Program-made: the position numbers and the translations under genes
Shown here: one piece after another, positions 7,045 through 14,074 of the stretch
Numbering within the stretch: the stretch's first letter is position 1
Layout: each line of letters starts with the position of its first letter
Notes under the pieces: model-generated
The model's input: the letters and a program-made list of their open reading frames with translations, nothing else
Told to the model about the DNA's origin: nothing
Databases searched by the model: none
Assembly: GCA_043818095.1 (NCBI GenBank)
Contig: JBDRGD010000065.1
Location: forward strand, 1 to 17,630
DNA: 17,630 nucleotides
DNA from: JBDRGD01 sp043818095
Lineage (GTDB): Bacteria; Chloroflexota; Dehalococcoidia; Dehalococcoidales; RBG-16-60-22
Direction: 5' to 3'

Positions 7045-8911
7045 CGCTCTCCTCCGGGTAAATATCTCTGATAATGCCCTCGAGGCCGCATTTCCGCAGC
7101 GTCTCCGGGAACGGCTTTCCCGATTCCTCGTTCCAGCCCATCCGCGCGTAAACGTCCGACTTCATCTGCGCCCAGCTGGTGGCCATGTTTTTACCCTGGC
7201 CGGGGCCGTAGGTGGGGGTGGAACCGTAGCGCGTTGACGGGCGTTCATTACCGGGCTGGCGGCCGTGCCGCAGGTCGAAGCAGCGCAGCAGGTTGCTCAC
7301 CCGGTGACCGAAAGTGCTGACATCCTCCGGTGCCCAGTCCCAGCCGGTCACGGCGTTCAGGTAGTCGCAAAGGCCCTGATTGCTGGTCCCCCGGGTGGTG
7401 AAGGAGCAGATGGTCAGGGAGTCCTCCAGCGAACGCCTGCCCCTGACGCCCACCACCTGGCGCGCCACCTGTGCGGGATCGAACGGGTCGAGCATCGGCT
7501 CCAGGTCGAAAAGCGATCCCGGGGTAACCGCGGGGGCGCTGTCCATCGTGCTCGTGGACGAGGTGCCAACGTCCAGGGCCTCTTCCCAGCGTACCCGGTG
7601 GTCATGGCTGCGGGGCACCGCGCCCGTCAGGAAATAGACGCCCATGTCCGGGGCTTCTCCGCCCAGCGCCGCCGCCGCCCTCATCGTTCCTTCCGCGAGG
7701 AGGTCGCCGATGCCCTCGCGCCGGGCGATTCTCGGGAGGAGCGCCTGCACGGCGGCAACGTTGCCCCAGGTCAGGTCGATGCCGCCTGTGTCCTGCCGGG
7801 TGATGATGCCCCGCTCATAGCATTCCATCGCCAGCGCCAGCAGCCATCCCGCCTCATTGGCGTCCATGCCCAGACGGTCGTTAAGGTCGTTGAGGACGAT
7901 GACCGCCTGAGGGTCCGTCTGCCCGATGAGCGGCCCGAAAGCCACGAAGTCCTCGAACTCCGGCTCGTCACCGCGGGCGCCTGCGTAAGGCCCCTCTTTA
8001 ATCGTGACCAGGTGGCAGTGGTGGGAGGGACAACCCCAGCAGGGGCGACGCACCATGTCCAGACGCGGGCGGTACTCCTTTCCCCCGAAAGCGGGGGCGG
8101 TGGGAAAATCCGTGCCCATGAGGTTCTTGATGGGCAGCAGGCCCAGGGGGAGATAGGGAGGCAGCAGCAGGCTGGTGCCCCATTCAAAGACCTTCGAAGC
8201 GGGGTTGTTCTGAAATCCGTCGAGCATCGACCTGCCCAGTGCGCGCACCCTCTCCATGTCTTTCACGTGGAGCGGGGTCTTGCCGCGCTTGACCGCGATG
8301 GCTTTCAGCTTTTTCGCGCCCATCACTGCCCCGGCGCCGCCCTTGGAAGCAACGTGGCCCTCGTCCCCGACGATAACGGCGAAGCGCACCAGGTTTTCCC
8401 CGGCGGGCCCGATGCCGAAAACGCTCAGATGGGTCCGCTCCAGCCCGAGCTCCTTCCCGATGATTTCGCCGGTCTCCCAGGTATCCCTGCCGACGAGTTG
8501 CCTCGCGTCCCGGAGCTCGGCGGTGCCGTCGTGGACGTAGAGGTACTGCCAGTCGTTCGCTTTCCCTTCCACGAGGACGCCGTGATACCCGGAAAAGCGC
8601 AGGAAAGCCCCCAGGAAGCCGTTCGCCTGCGTGGCAGCGGCGCCGTTAGTCTGCGGTCCCTTGGTAACCACGGAGAAAGTCCCCGTGCCCCCGACAGTGC
8701 CGCCCAGGGGCCCCGAGCCGAAGAAGATGATGTTCTCCGGGGCGTCCCAGGCGGTGCCGGGGGGCACCATGTCGTAAAGGAATTTCGCCCCCAGTCCGGT
8801 GCCGCCCACGTAGCGGCGCATCGTTTCCTCCGCGACCGTTTCCGTGGTAACGCGCCGGTGACTGAGGTCTGCTCGGACAATCCTTCCGGTATAAGCCTGG
8901 TCAGTGGTCAT
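7034..8911 (-). CDS. Tungsten-type aldehyde:ferredoxin oxidoreductase (AOR family)
   Basis: This 625-residue protein has AOR-family length and order. It carries a YVGGTGLGAKFLYD pterin-binding start (34-47), GPLGGTVGGTG, SGYHGVLVEGKA, KGGAGAVMGAKKLKAIAV (190-207), and the likely [4Fe-4S] ligands Cys291, Cys294, Cys299 and Cys502 (the last in DSLTICSF). In Pyrococcus AOR the ligands are Cys288, 291, 295 and 494, so the third spacing here is one residue longer. The family oxidises aldehydes to acids, or the reverse, with ferredoxin, using tungsten-bis-pyranopterin in the cytoplasm. The gene starts 6 bases after the dehydrogenase stop without a strong ribosome-binding site, which suggests translational coupling. 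That neighbour would supply a semialdehyde, so oxidation of a branched semialdehyde such as methylmalonate semialdehyde is a reasonable inference. It lacks an adjacent ferredoxin gene. Confidence 0.9.
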   Translation of the reverse strand: MTTDQAYTGRIVRADLSHRRVTTETVAEETMRRYVGGTGLGAKFLYDMVPPGTAWDAPENIIFFGSGPLGGTVGGTGTFSVVTKGPQTNGAAATQANGFLGAFLRFSGYHGVLVEGKANDWQYLYVHDGTAELRDARQLVGRDTWETGEIIGKELGLERTHLSVFGIGPAGENLVRFAVIVGDEGHVASKGGAGAVMGAKKLKAIAVKRGKTPLHVKDMERVRALGRSMLDGFQNNPASKVFEWGTSLLLPPYLPLGLLPIKNLMGTDFPTAPAFGGKEYRPRLDMVRRPCWGCPSHHCHLVTIKEGPYAGARGDEPEFEDFVAFGPLIGQTDPQAVIVLNDLNDRLGMDANEAGWLLALAMECYERGIITRQDTGGIDLTWGNVAAVQALLPRIARREGIGDLLAEGTMRAAAALGGEAPDMGVYFLTGAVPRSHDHRVRWEEALDVGTSSTSTMDSAPAVTPGSLFDLEPMLDPFDPAQVARQVVGVRGRRSLEDSLTICSFTTRGTSNQGLCDYLNAVTGWDWAPEDVSTFGHRVSNLLRCFDLRHGRQPGNERPSTRYGSTPTYGPGQGKNMATSWAQMKSDVYARMGWNEESGKPFPETLRKCGLEGIIRDIYPEESDVR

Positions 8912-8917
8912 CGATAA

Positions 8918-9826
8918 TTACTCGGTCAGCTCGGCGCGCACCGTAACGCCGGTCAGGTCTTCCAGCGGCCGGATAACCACGGGGTGGTAAAGCTCATGAT
9001 AGCCCGCGGCGCGTGCCTGTTCCAGGGCCTGGCTCGCCACCGAGGCGAAATACAGGGGGACGTTGTACTTGGCGCCGGTGACCAGCGCCAGGTTCAGGTC
9101 CTTCAGCATGTAGTCCACCGGGAAGACTTCCTTCTCGAACTTGCCCTTGAGGACGGCGTTTTTAACGTGGTTCCGCAGGACGAAGCTGTCCGCGGAGCCG
9201 GTGCTCAGCGCTTTGTAAAGGACGTCGGCCTTGGCGCCGGCTTTCACGCCCAGGACCATCGCCTCCGCCAGGGCGCACATGGTCGTGCCCACCATGAGGT
9301 TGTTGATAATCTTGACCGTTTCCCCTGCGCCGGAAGGACCGGCATAAAGGACGTCCGTGCCCATCGCGCCGAGGATGTCCCGGCATTTCTCATATACGGC
9401 TTCGGCCCCGCCGACGTAGATGGAGAGCGTCCCGGCCGCCGCGGCCGTCGTGCCCCGCGCCACCGGGGCATCCAGCATCGAAACACCTTTTTTCTCCAGC
9501 GCCTGCGCAATCTCCCGGGTGGTGATGGGGTCGATGGTGCTCATGTCGATATAGATGGCCCCTTTCCGCATGGCATCGCCGATACCGCCGCTCCCCAGGA
9601 CGGCCTCACGCACGTTGGGGGACGAGGGTAGCATGGTAATCACGACGTCGGCGTCTGTCGCCGCCTGCCGTGCCGAGGCGGCCTCTTTCGCCCCTTCCTT
9701 GACCAGCCGGGCAACCCTCTCTTTAACGAGGTCGCAGACCGTGAGCGGGTAGCCCTTTTTCACCAGGTTCCGTGCCATGGGGCCGCCCATCGCGCCCAGC
9801 CCGATGAAGCCTATCTTTTCTTTCAT
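8918..9826 (-). CDS. 3-hydroxyisobutyrate dehydrogenase family (beta-hydroxyacid dehydrogenase)
   Basis: This 302-residue protein has all blocks of the beta-hydroxyacid dehydrogenases. These are the Rossmann signature IGFIGLGAMGGPMARN (5-20), MLPSSPNVREAVLG, DMSTIDP (94-100), the substrate block DAPVARGTTAAAAGTL (119-134), and GAGETVKIINNLM with catalytic Lys172 and Asn176. Members convert 3-hydroxyisobutyrate, tartronate semialdehyde, 2-hydroxymethylglutarate or 4-hydroxybutyrate-like compounds to the matching semialdehydes with NAD(P). The canonical substrate-binding DAPVSGG is here DAPVARG, so the exact substrate is open. AGGGAGGACTCC precedes the ATG at 9826. It sits between a class III CoA-transferase (56 bases upstream) and AOR (6 bases downstream), which suggests that a hydroxyacid, its semialdehyde and its acid are interconverted here. 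Confidence 0.9.
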   Translation of the reverse strand: MKEKIGFIGLGAMGGPMARNLVKKGYPLTVCDLVKERVARLVKEGAKEAASARQAATDADVVITMLPSSPNVREAVLGSGGIGDAMRKGAIYIDMSTIDPITTREIAQALEKKGVSMLDAPVARGTTAAAAGTLSIYVGGAEAVYEKCRDILGAMGTDVLYAGPSGAGETVKIINNLMVGTTMCALAEAMVLGVKAGAKADVLYKALSTGSADSFVLRNHVKNAVLKGKFEKEVFPVDYMLKDLNLALVTGAKYNVPLYFASVASQALEQARAAGYHELYHPVVIRPLEDLTGVTVRAELTE

Positions 9827-9882
9827 GGAGTCCTCCCTATTTCCTATCCGGTAAAATCCCGTGCCTGCCGGGAGATGCGTAA

Positions 9883-11070
9883 TCAGATGATTTCTTCCTG
9901 CCGGAGCTGCGCTATCTTTTCCGGGGAGTAGTGCAGGAGGTCGGCGAGGATTTGCGCCGTGTCCTCGCTCAGCCGCGGCGGTATCTTGAAGACCTCTTTG
10001 TCCACTTCGGAGAGCTTGATGGGGTTGCCCACGATTCTGAGGTCCTTCCGGCTGGCGTAATCAATCTTGACGACCATGTTGCGGCTCAGGGGCTGGGGTT
10101 CCTCGAACGCCTTGTCGATGGTGTTGATGGGGGCGATGGGGATGCGGTTCTGTAAAAGTTCCAGCAGCTCTTCCCCCGTGTATTTGAGGAACATCTCGCG
10201 CACCCAGGCGTTCAGCACTTCTTTGTTGTTGAGGCGGTGTTCCAGGGTGTTGAACCGGGGGTCGGTGCCCATCTCCGGGTGGCCCATGGCTGCGCACATG
10301 TCGTTGAAGATTTTCTGCGTGTTGCAGTCGATGACCACATCGAAGGTCTTCGTCGGGAAAGTCCCCAGGGGGTTGATGGAGGTGTGCCCCGTGCCCAGCG
10401 GCGTGGGGATGGCGCCGCCGACGAAGTAGTTCTGGGCGCGGTAGATGTGCAGGGCGAGCTGGCAGTCCAGCATACTGATGTCCACGCGCTGCCCCCGCCC
10501 CGTCTCCTTGCGCTGGTAGAGCGCCGCCAGGATGCCGTTCACCGCGTAGAGGGCGCCCGCCAGGTCACCGATGGGCGAGCCCATTTTGACCGGCTTGCGG
10601 TCCGGCTCCCCGGTATAGCTCATGATGCCCCCCCGCGCCTGGATGATAAGGTCGAAAGCGGGCATGTCCTTGGCCGGGCCCGTGCTCCCGAACCCGGTAA
10701 TAGAGCAGACGATAATCCGGGGGTTAATCTCTTTCAGCGTATCGTAAGTTATCCCCAGTCTATCCGTAACCCCGGGGCGGAAATTGTCGAGGACGACGTC
10801 GGAGTGCTTCACCAGCTCGTAGAAGATTTCCCGGCCCTGGTCGGTCTTCAGGTTCAGGGTGAGGCTTTTCTTGTTGCGGTTCATCGAGATGAAATAGGAG
10901 CTTTCCCCGTCCACGAAGTAGGGGGGCACGTGGCGCCCCGGCACGCCGCTGCCCGGCATCTCAATCTTGATGACCTCGGCGCCGAGGTCGCCCAGAATCA
11001 TGGTGCCGAACGGCCCGGAGACGAACACGGAGAGGTCAAGCACGCGGACGTCTTTTAACGGTAAGCCCAT
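9883..11070 (-). CDS. Class III (CaiB/BaiF/formyl-CoA transferase) CoA-transferase
   Basis: This 395-residue protein is the standard length for family III CoA-transferases. It opens with LPLKDVRVLDLSVFVSGPFG, followed by LGDLGAEVIKIEMPG, DVVLDNFRPG, SITGFGSTGP, and GSPIGDLAGALYAVNGILAA with the catalytic aspartate at residue 169, the same number as in formyl-CoA transferase. These cytoplasmic enzymes pass CoA between carboxylic acids through aspartyl-CoA anhydride intermediates. It is the first gene of the eight-gene operon, with GAGGAG six bases before the ATG and a promoter 53 bases upstream. With the operon's second transferase homologue missing its catalytic glutamate, this protein is the best candidate for activating the pathway acid. 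Donor and acceptor are unknown. Confidence 0.93.
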   Translation of the reverse strand: MGLPLKDVRVLDLSVFVSGPFGTMILGDLGAEVIKIEMPGSGVPGRHVPPYFVDGESSYFISMNRNKKSLTLNLKTDQGREIFYELVKHSDVVLDNFRPGVTDRLGITYDTLKEINPRIIVCSITGFGSTGPAKDMPAFDLIIQARGGIMSYTGEPDRKPVKMGSPIGDLAGALYAVNGILAALYQRKETGRGQRVDISMLDCQLALHIYRAQNYFVGGAIPTPLGTGHTSINPLGTFPTKTFDVVIDCNTQKIFNDMCAAMGHPEMGTDPRFNTLEHRLNNKEVLNAWVREMFLKYTGEELLELLQNRIPIAPINTIDKAFEEPQPLSRNMVVKIDYASRKDLRIVGNPIKLSEVDKEVFKIPPRLSEDTAQILADLLHYSPEKIAQLRQEEII

Positions 11071-11122
11071 GGCAGCTCCTCAATCCGGATTTGGCAGGGT
11101 ACCGCCCCGCAGTATCCGCTAT

Positions 11123-11152
11123 AGTATATGCCCGTGGCCGGGGGCATTTCAA
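11123..11152 (-). promoter_or_regulatory. Promoter of the eight-gene minus-strand operon
   Basis: On the minus strand, TTGAAA (11147-11152) and TATACT (11123-11128) are separated by 18 bases; each box has five of six consensus matches. Transcription would start near 11116 and give a leader of about 46 bases before the CoA-transferase ATG at 11070. This is the only convincing promoter for the run of genes down to 899, where all intergenic gaps are 56 bases or less. Confidence 0.65.
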
Positions 11153-11167
11153 GCGGCGCGCCCATCC

Positions 11168-11197
11168 TTGACAAAGGTAATTCCCGCCGCTTAAAGT
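11168..11197 (+). promoter_or_regulatory. Promoter of the MBL-fold / cyclase pair, apparently leaderless
   Basis: A perfect TTGACA (11168-11173) is followed 18 bases later by TAAAGT (11192-11197, four of six matches). The ATG at 11210 is only 12 bases beyond the -10 box, so the transcript would start about 5-7 bases before the start codon. No Shine-Dalgarno sequence is present (the preceding bases are CTCTGTCCCC). The -35 elements of this promoter and the divergent one are only 15 bases apart, so one regulator could govern both. Confidence 0.55.
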
Positions 11198-11209
11198 ATC
11201 TCTGTCCCC

Positions 11210-12193
11210 ATGATTGAGCAAATACGTCCGGATATCTACCGCATCGAGGTGCCGCTGCCGCAGAACCCCCTGCGCGCGCTGAACGCCTACCTGGTGAAGG
11301 GGGCGGGGCGCTACCTGCTGATTGATACCGGCATGAACCGGGAGGAGTGCCGGGAGGCGCTGATGGGGGGGCTGACGGAGCTGGGGGTCGACCCGGGCAG
11401 GACGGAAATCTTTCTTACCCATATCCACACCGACCACACGGGCCTGGTCGGGGCCATGGCGGATGACGTTTCCAAGGTGATGATAAGTGAGCCGGATGCC
11501 GCCGTGGCGCAGCAGGTGGTGGAGGACCAGGAAGGGCGCTGGCGGAAGACCCTCGGGATTTACGTGGCCCACGGTTTCCCGGATACCCAGGCGCTGGACT
11601 CCTTGATGCGGCACCCGGCGCGGCGCTACGGAATCAACCGGCATATCGACTTCACCATCGTCGGGGACGGCGATATTATCGAAATCGGTGCATACGCTTT
11701 CCGGTGCGTCGCCACGCCGGGACACACCCCGGGGCACATGTGCCTTTACGAGGCCGCTGAGAAGATACTGGTCGCCGGAGACCACATTCTCTTCGACATC
11801 ACGCCGAACATCACCTTCTGGTCGGAGATGGAAGACCCGCTGAAGTCTTATCTCGCCAGCCTGGAGAAAGTGGCGGAGATGGATGTGGAGATGGTTCTTC
11901 CCGGGCACCGCCGCCGCATGAAGGACCACCGGGCGCGCATCCGGGAAATCCAGGAGCACCACCGGCGCCGCCTGGGAGAGGTGCTGGCGGCACTGGGCGC
12001 CGGCGCGCGGAACTGCCTCGACATCATCCCGCGGATGACCTGGGACGTGCCCTACCGCACCTGGGAAGAGTTCCCGTCGCAGCAGAAATGGTTTGCTTTC
12101 GGGGAAGCCCTGGCCCACCTGGTCTACCTGGAGCACCGGGGCAGCGTGCGGGCGGTGACGCAGGACGACAGGATAAATTACTTTTTAGCCTAG
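11210..12193 (+). CDS. MBL-fold metallo-hydrolase
   Basis: This 327-residue protein has the metallo-beta-lactamase fold metal motifs in order. It carries THIHTDHTG (H-x-H-x-D-H), CVATPGHTPGHMCLY with the next histidine, VAGDH with the bridging aspartate and VLPGHRRRM with the last histidine. The N-terminus (IEQIRPDIYRIEVPLP) is typical. A C-terminal helical extension of roughly 100 residues includes DVPYRTWEEFPSQQKWFAFGEALAHL, resembling the MBL members that hydrolyse thioesters or lactones. No signal peptide is seen, so it should act in the cytoplasm. The gene lies divergent to the large operon and 26 bases before the cyclase-like gene. A thioesterase or lactonase role in clearing pathway acyl intermediates is possible, but the sequence does not show the substrate. 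Confidence 0.88.
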   Translation: MIEQIRPDIYRIEVPLPQNPLRALNAYLVKGAGRYLLIDTGMNREECREALMGGLTELGVDPGRTEIFLTHIHTDHTGLVGAMADDVSKVMISEPDAAVAQQVVEDQEGRWRKTLGIYVAHGFPDTQALDSLMRHPARRYGINRHIDFTIVGDGDIIEIGAYAFRCVATPGHTPGHMCLYEAAEKILVAGDHILFDITPNITFWSEMEDPLKSYLASLEKVAEMDVEMVLPGHRRRMKDHRARIREIQEHHRRRLGEVLAALGAGARNCLDIIPRMTWDVPYRTWEEFPSQQKWFAFGEALAHLVYLEHRGSVRAVTQDDRINYFLA

Positions 12194-12219
12194 AAATAAA
12201 GTAAAGGAGGTATCGCCGG

Positions 12220-13002
12220 ATGTCGCCAGAAATTCCGCGGGGATGGCTTGAGGGGTGTTACATCAAAGCTGACGCTTCGAACCTGGTGGACCTGACCCAT
12301 GACTGGCACGAGGGCATGAGCCAGCCGTCTTTCTTCCCGCCGATGATACACGAGCTCCACGCGAATTACGAGGAGAACGGCGCTCTCGCCTATTACAATC
12401 ACCTTTTAGAGGAATGTGGGACGCACTGCGAGGCGGCGGCCCACATGCTGCCCGGCTCACCCACCATCGAGCAGGTGCCCCTGAAGGACCTCATCGGGCC
12501 GGCCGTGGTCATTGATATCCGGGACAAATGCCGCAGGGACCCGGACTACCGCCTGGACCGGGGTGACCTGGAGGCATGGGAGGCAAAGCACGGGCGGATT
12601 CCCGACGGCGCGTGGCTGGTGATGTCCTCGGGGTGGAGCGACCTCTGGGACACCCCCGCCTTTTTCGGTGTGGACGCCGCCGGCAAGACCCACTACCCCG
12701 GTTTTGACCCCGCGGCGATGCGCTGGCTGGTGGAGACGGACCGCCATATTATCGGCATCGCTACCGAGTGCATGAGCCCGGAAGGGGGTTCGGCGGGGAG
12801 GCCGCCGATTTCCGGGAAAGTCAGTCGTACGGAGTGTATCCCGGTGCGTGACGAGCTCCTGCCGGTGTGGCATACCCTGGTCATCGAAGACCTGGCGAAC
12901 GCCCACCTCCTGCCGGAGGCGGGCAGCTGGCTGGTGGTCGGGGTTATTCCCTTCCGGGGCGGCTCCGCGGGGCAGTCCCGGATTTTCGGCGTGCTGCCTT
13001 AG
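12220..13002 (+). CDS. Cyclase / kynurenine-formamidase-fold protein with altered metal motif
   Basis: This 260-residue protein has the size and pattern of the cyclase family (kynurenine formamidase, isatin hydrolase and relatives). It has VDLTHDWHEGM near residues 23-33, the metal motif region, VVIDI, WLVMSSGWSD and a C-terminal GSWLVVGVIPFRGG. The usual metal signature H-x-G-T-H-x-D-x-P-x-H is here E65-C-G-T-H69-C-E71-A-A-A-H75, so the first histidine and the aspartate are both glutamates and the proline is lost. These changes can still bind a metal but imply a different site. It has a strong AAAGGAGG nine bases before the ATG and follows the MBL gene by 26 bases, so the two probably share a transcript. 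Family members are hydrolases of amides, lactams or lactones. Confidence 0.82.
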   Translation: MSPEIPRGWLEGCYIKADASNLVDLTHDWHEGMSQPSFFPPMIHELHANYEENGALAYYNHLLEECGTHCEAAAHMLPGSPTIEQVPLKDLIGPAVVIDIRDKCRRDPDYRLDRGDLEAWEAKHGRIPDGAWLVMSSGWSDLWDTPAFFGVDAAGKTHYPGFDPAAMRWLVETDRHIIGIATECMSPEGGSAGRPPISGKVSRTECIPVRDELLPVWHTLVIEDLANAHLLPEAGSWLVVGVIPFRGGSAGQSRIFGVLP

Positions 13003-13100
13003 CTCCCGCCGGGCGCCGGCTTCTCCCCGGCGTGGCGCCGTGCCTCGCGCAGGCGTTTTATCAGCAGCACCAGGAACCACCGCTGACGGACCAGGCTCAT
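12999..13100 (-). CDS. Putative 33-residue basic small protein downstream of the hydroxyacyl-CoA dehydrogenase
   Basis: An ATG at 13100 lies one base after the stop of the 3-hydroxyacyl-CoA dehydrogenase gene and is preceded by a perfect AAGGAGG (13107-13113) at six-base spacing, the best ribosome-binding site in the area. The 33-codon product begins MSLVRQRWFLVLLIKRLREA and ends in a Gly/Pro/Lys-rich tail. It has a short hydrophobic patch (WFLVLLI, residues 8-14) between arginine-rich parts, so it could be a basic amphipathic helix that binds a membrane or a partner protein. The stop codon interlocks with the cyclase stop codon on the other strand (shared TTAG). I recognise no family. The Shine-Dalgarno placement is the main support. 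Confidence 0.5.
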   Translation of the reverse strand: MSLVRQRWFLVLLIKRLREARRHAGEKPAPGGS

Positions 13101-13101
13101 T

Positions 13102-13983
13102 CTATGCCTCCTTCGCGAGGACGTCGCGCCAGTAATCGTAGATTTTCACGTAACCCGCGCCGAGCATCGCCTTCAGCAGCGGGTGCAGGCTGCCCTTCCC
13201 GGGGCCGAGCGTTCGGATGGCATCCGCCTCGGAAGACGCCCAGATTGACCATGCGCCTACGGCATCGCCCAACTGCAGGGGGCCGATGGGCAGGTTGTAG
13301 CCCAACACCAGCGCCCGGTCGATGTCTTCCGGGGGCGCCACCTTTTCTGCGAGCATCGCCACCGCTTCCTGCTGCATGGCGACGTAGGCGCGGTTGGCGA
13401 GAAAGCCGTAGCTGATGTCCCGGCAGACCACCGGTTCCTTGCCCAGTTTCACGGCGAGGGCGGAAACGGTGGCGATTGTTTCCGTCGAGGTCTTGGCCGT
13501 TTTCACGATTTCCACGAGGCGCATCAGGGCGACGGGATTGAAGAAGTGCATCCCCACCACCTTTTCGGGGCGGCGCGTCGCGGCGGCGATTTCCGAAATG
13601 TGCTGGAAGGAGGTGTTGGAAGCGAGGATGGCGCGGGGCGGGGCGCTGGCGTCCAGCGCCCGGAAAATGTCCTGTTTCACCGGCAGGCTCTCCACGGCGG
13701 CTTCGATGGCGAAATCGGCGTCCCGGGCGGCGGCAGCGATGTTTTCGGCGGTGCCGATGCGGTCCAGGACGGCCTGCTTTTCGGCGGCGGTCATCTTCCC
13801 TTTGGCGACGAAGAAGCGTTCCATGCGGTCGGCAATCGCCGCACGAGCTTTCTCCGGGACTCCGGGAATGCTGTCCACCATGGTCACCGGGTAACCGCCG
13901 ACCCGGGCGATGAGCTCCGCAATCTGGTTGCCCATCATCCCCGCCCCGACGACCAGCAGCCTTGCCAGCGGCTTGCTTTCCAT
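13102..13983 (-). CDS. 3-hydroxyacyl-CoA dehydrogenase (3-hydroxybutyryl-CoA dehydrogenase type)
   Basis: This 293-residue, single-module enzyme has VVGAGMMGNQIAELIA (11-26, NAD-binding), ASNTSFQHISEIA (121-133), VVGMHFFNPVALMRLVEIV with catalytic His146 and Asn149, and a C-terminal dimerisation domain with YNLPIGPLQLGDAVG. It oxidises (S)-3-hydroxyacyl-CoA to 3-oxoacyl-CoA with NAD+. The length matches the 3-hydroxybutyryl-CoA dehydrogenases of clostridial butyrate metabolism. Between the modules, the usual D-x-PGF is DISYGF, a small departure. AAGGAG precedes the ATG at 13983. It stands divergent to the SDR/dehydratase operon, 91 bases away, and with the thiolase it would complete the conversion of crotonyl-CoA-derived 3-hydroxybutyryl-CoA to acetyl-CoA. 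Confidence 0.92.
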   Translation of the reverse strand: MESKPLARLLVVGAGMMGNQIAELIARVGGYPVTMVDSIPGVPEKARAAIADRMERFFVAKGKMTAAEKQAVLDRIGTAENIAAAARDADFAIEAAVESLPVKQDIFRALDASAPPRAILASNTSFQHISEIAAATRRPEKVVGMHFFNPVALMRLVEIVKTAKTSTETIATVSALAVKLGKEPVVCRDISYGFLANRAYVAMQQEAVAMLAEKVAPPEDIDRALVLGYNLPIGPLQLGDAVGAWSIWASSEADAIRTLGPGKGSLHPLLKAMLGAGYVKIYDYWRDVLAKEA

Positions 13984-14007
13984 AGCGCTCCTTCTGCTGC
14001 GAATATC

Positions 14008-14037
14008 TTGACTATGTTATCATAATAGTGATAGATT
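14008..14037 (+). promoter_or_regulatory. Candidate promoter and dyad before the SDR gene
   Basis: TTGACT (14008-14013) and TAGATT (14032-14037) are spaced 18 bases apart in an AT-rich pocket between divergent genes. Overlapping the spacer is a dyad TATCA-N6-TGATA (14018-14033), a plausible repressor site that could also cover a minus-strand promoter for the dehydrogenase. The -10 match is only four of six, so this is tentative. Confidence 0.4.
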
Positions 14038-14074
14038 TGCAGCATCGGCGGGCGTCTGCCCGGAAGGAAAAATA

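Noticed and set aside
5176..7071. 631-residue plus-strand open frame opposite the mutase
   Set aside because: Antisense shadow; the minus-strand frame carries the mutase motifs, a ribosome-binding site and operon spacing.
7265..8917. 550-residue plus-strand open frame opposite the AOR gene
   Set aside because: Antisense shadow of a protein with complete AOR signatures.
11071..11209. Cobalamin riboswitch controlling the mutase operon
   Set aside because: The leader before the first gene is only about 46 bases and I see no B12-box-like element, so there is no room for one.
13014..13032. Hairpin CGCCGG-N7-CCGGCG between the convergent cyclase and dehydrogenase genes as a terminator
   Set aside because: It has no T-run on either strand and lies inside the likely small-protein gene.
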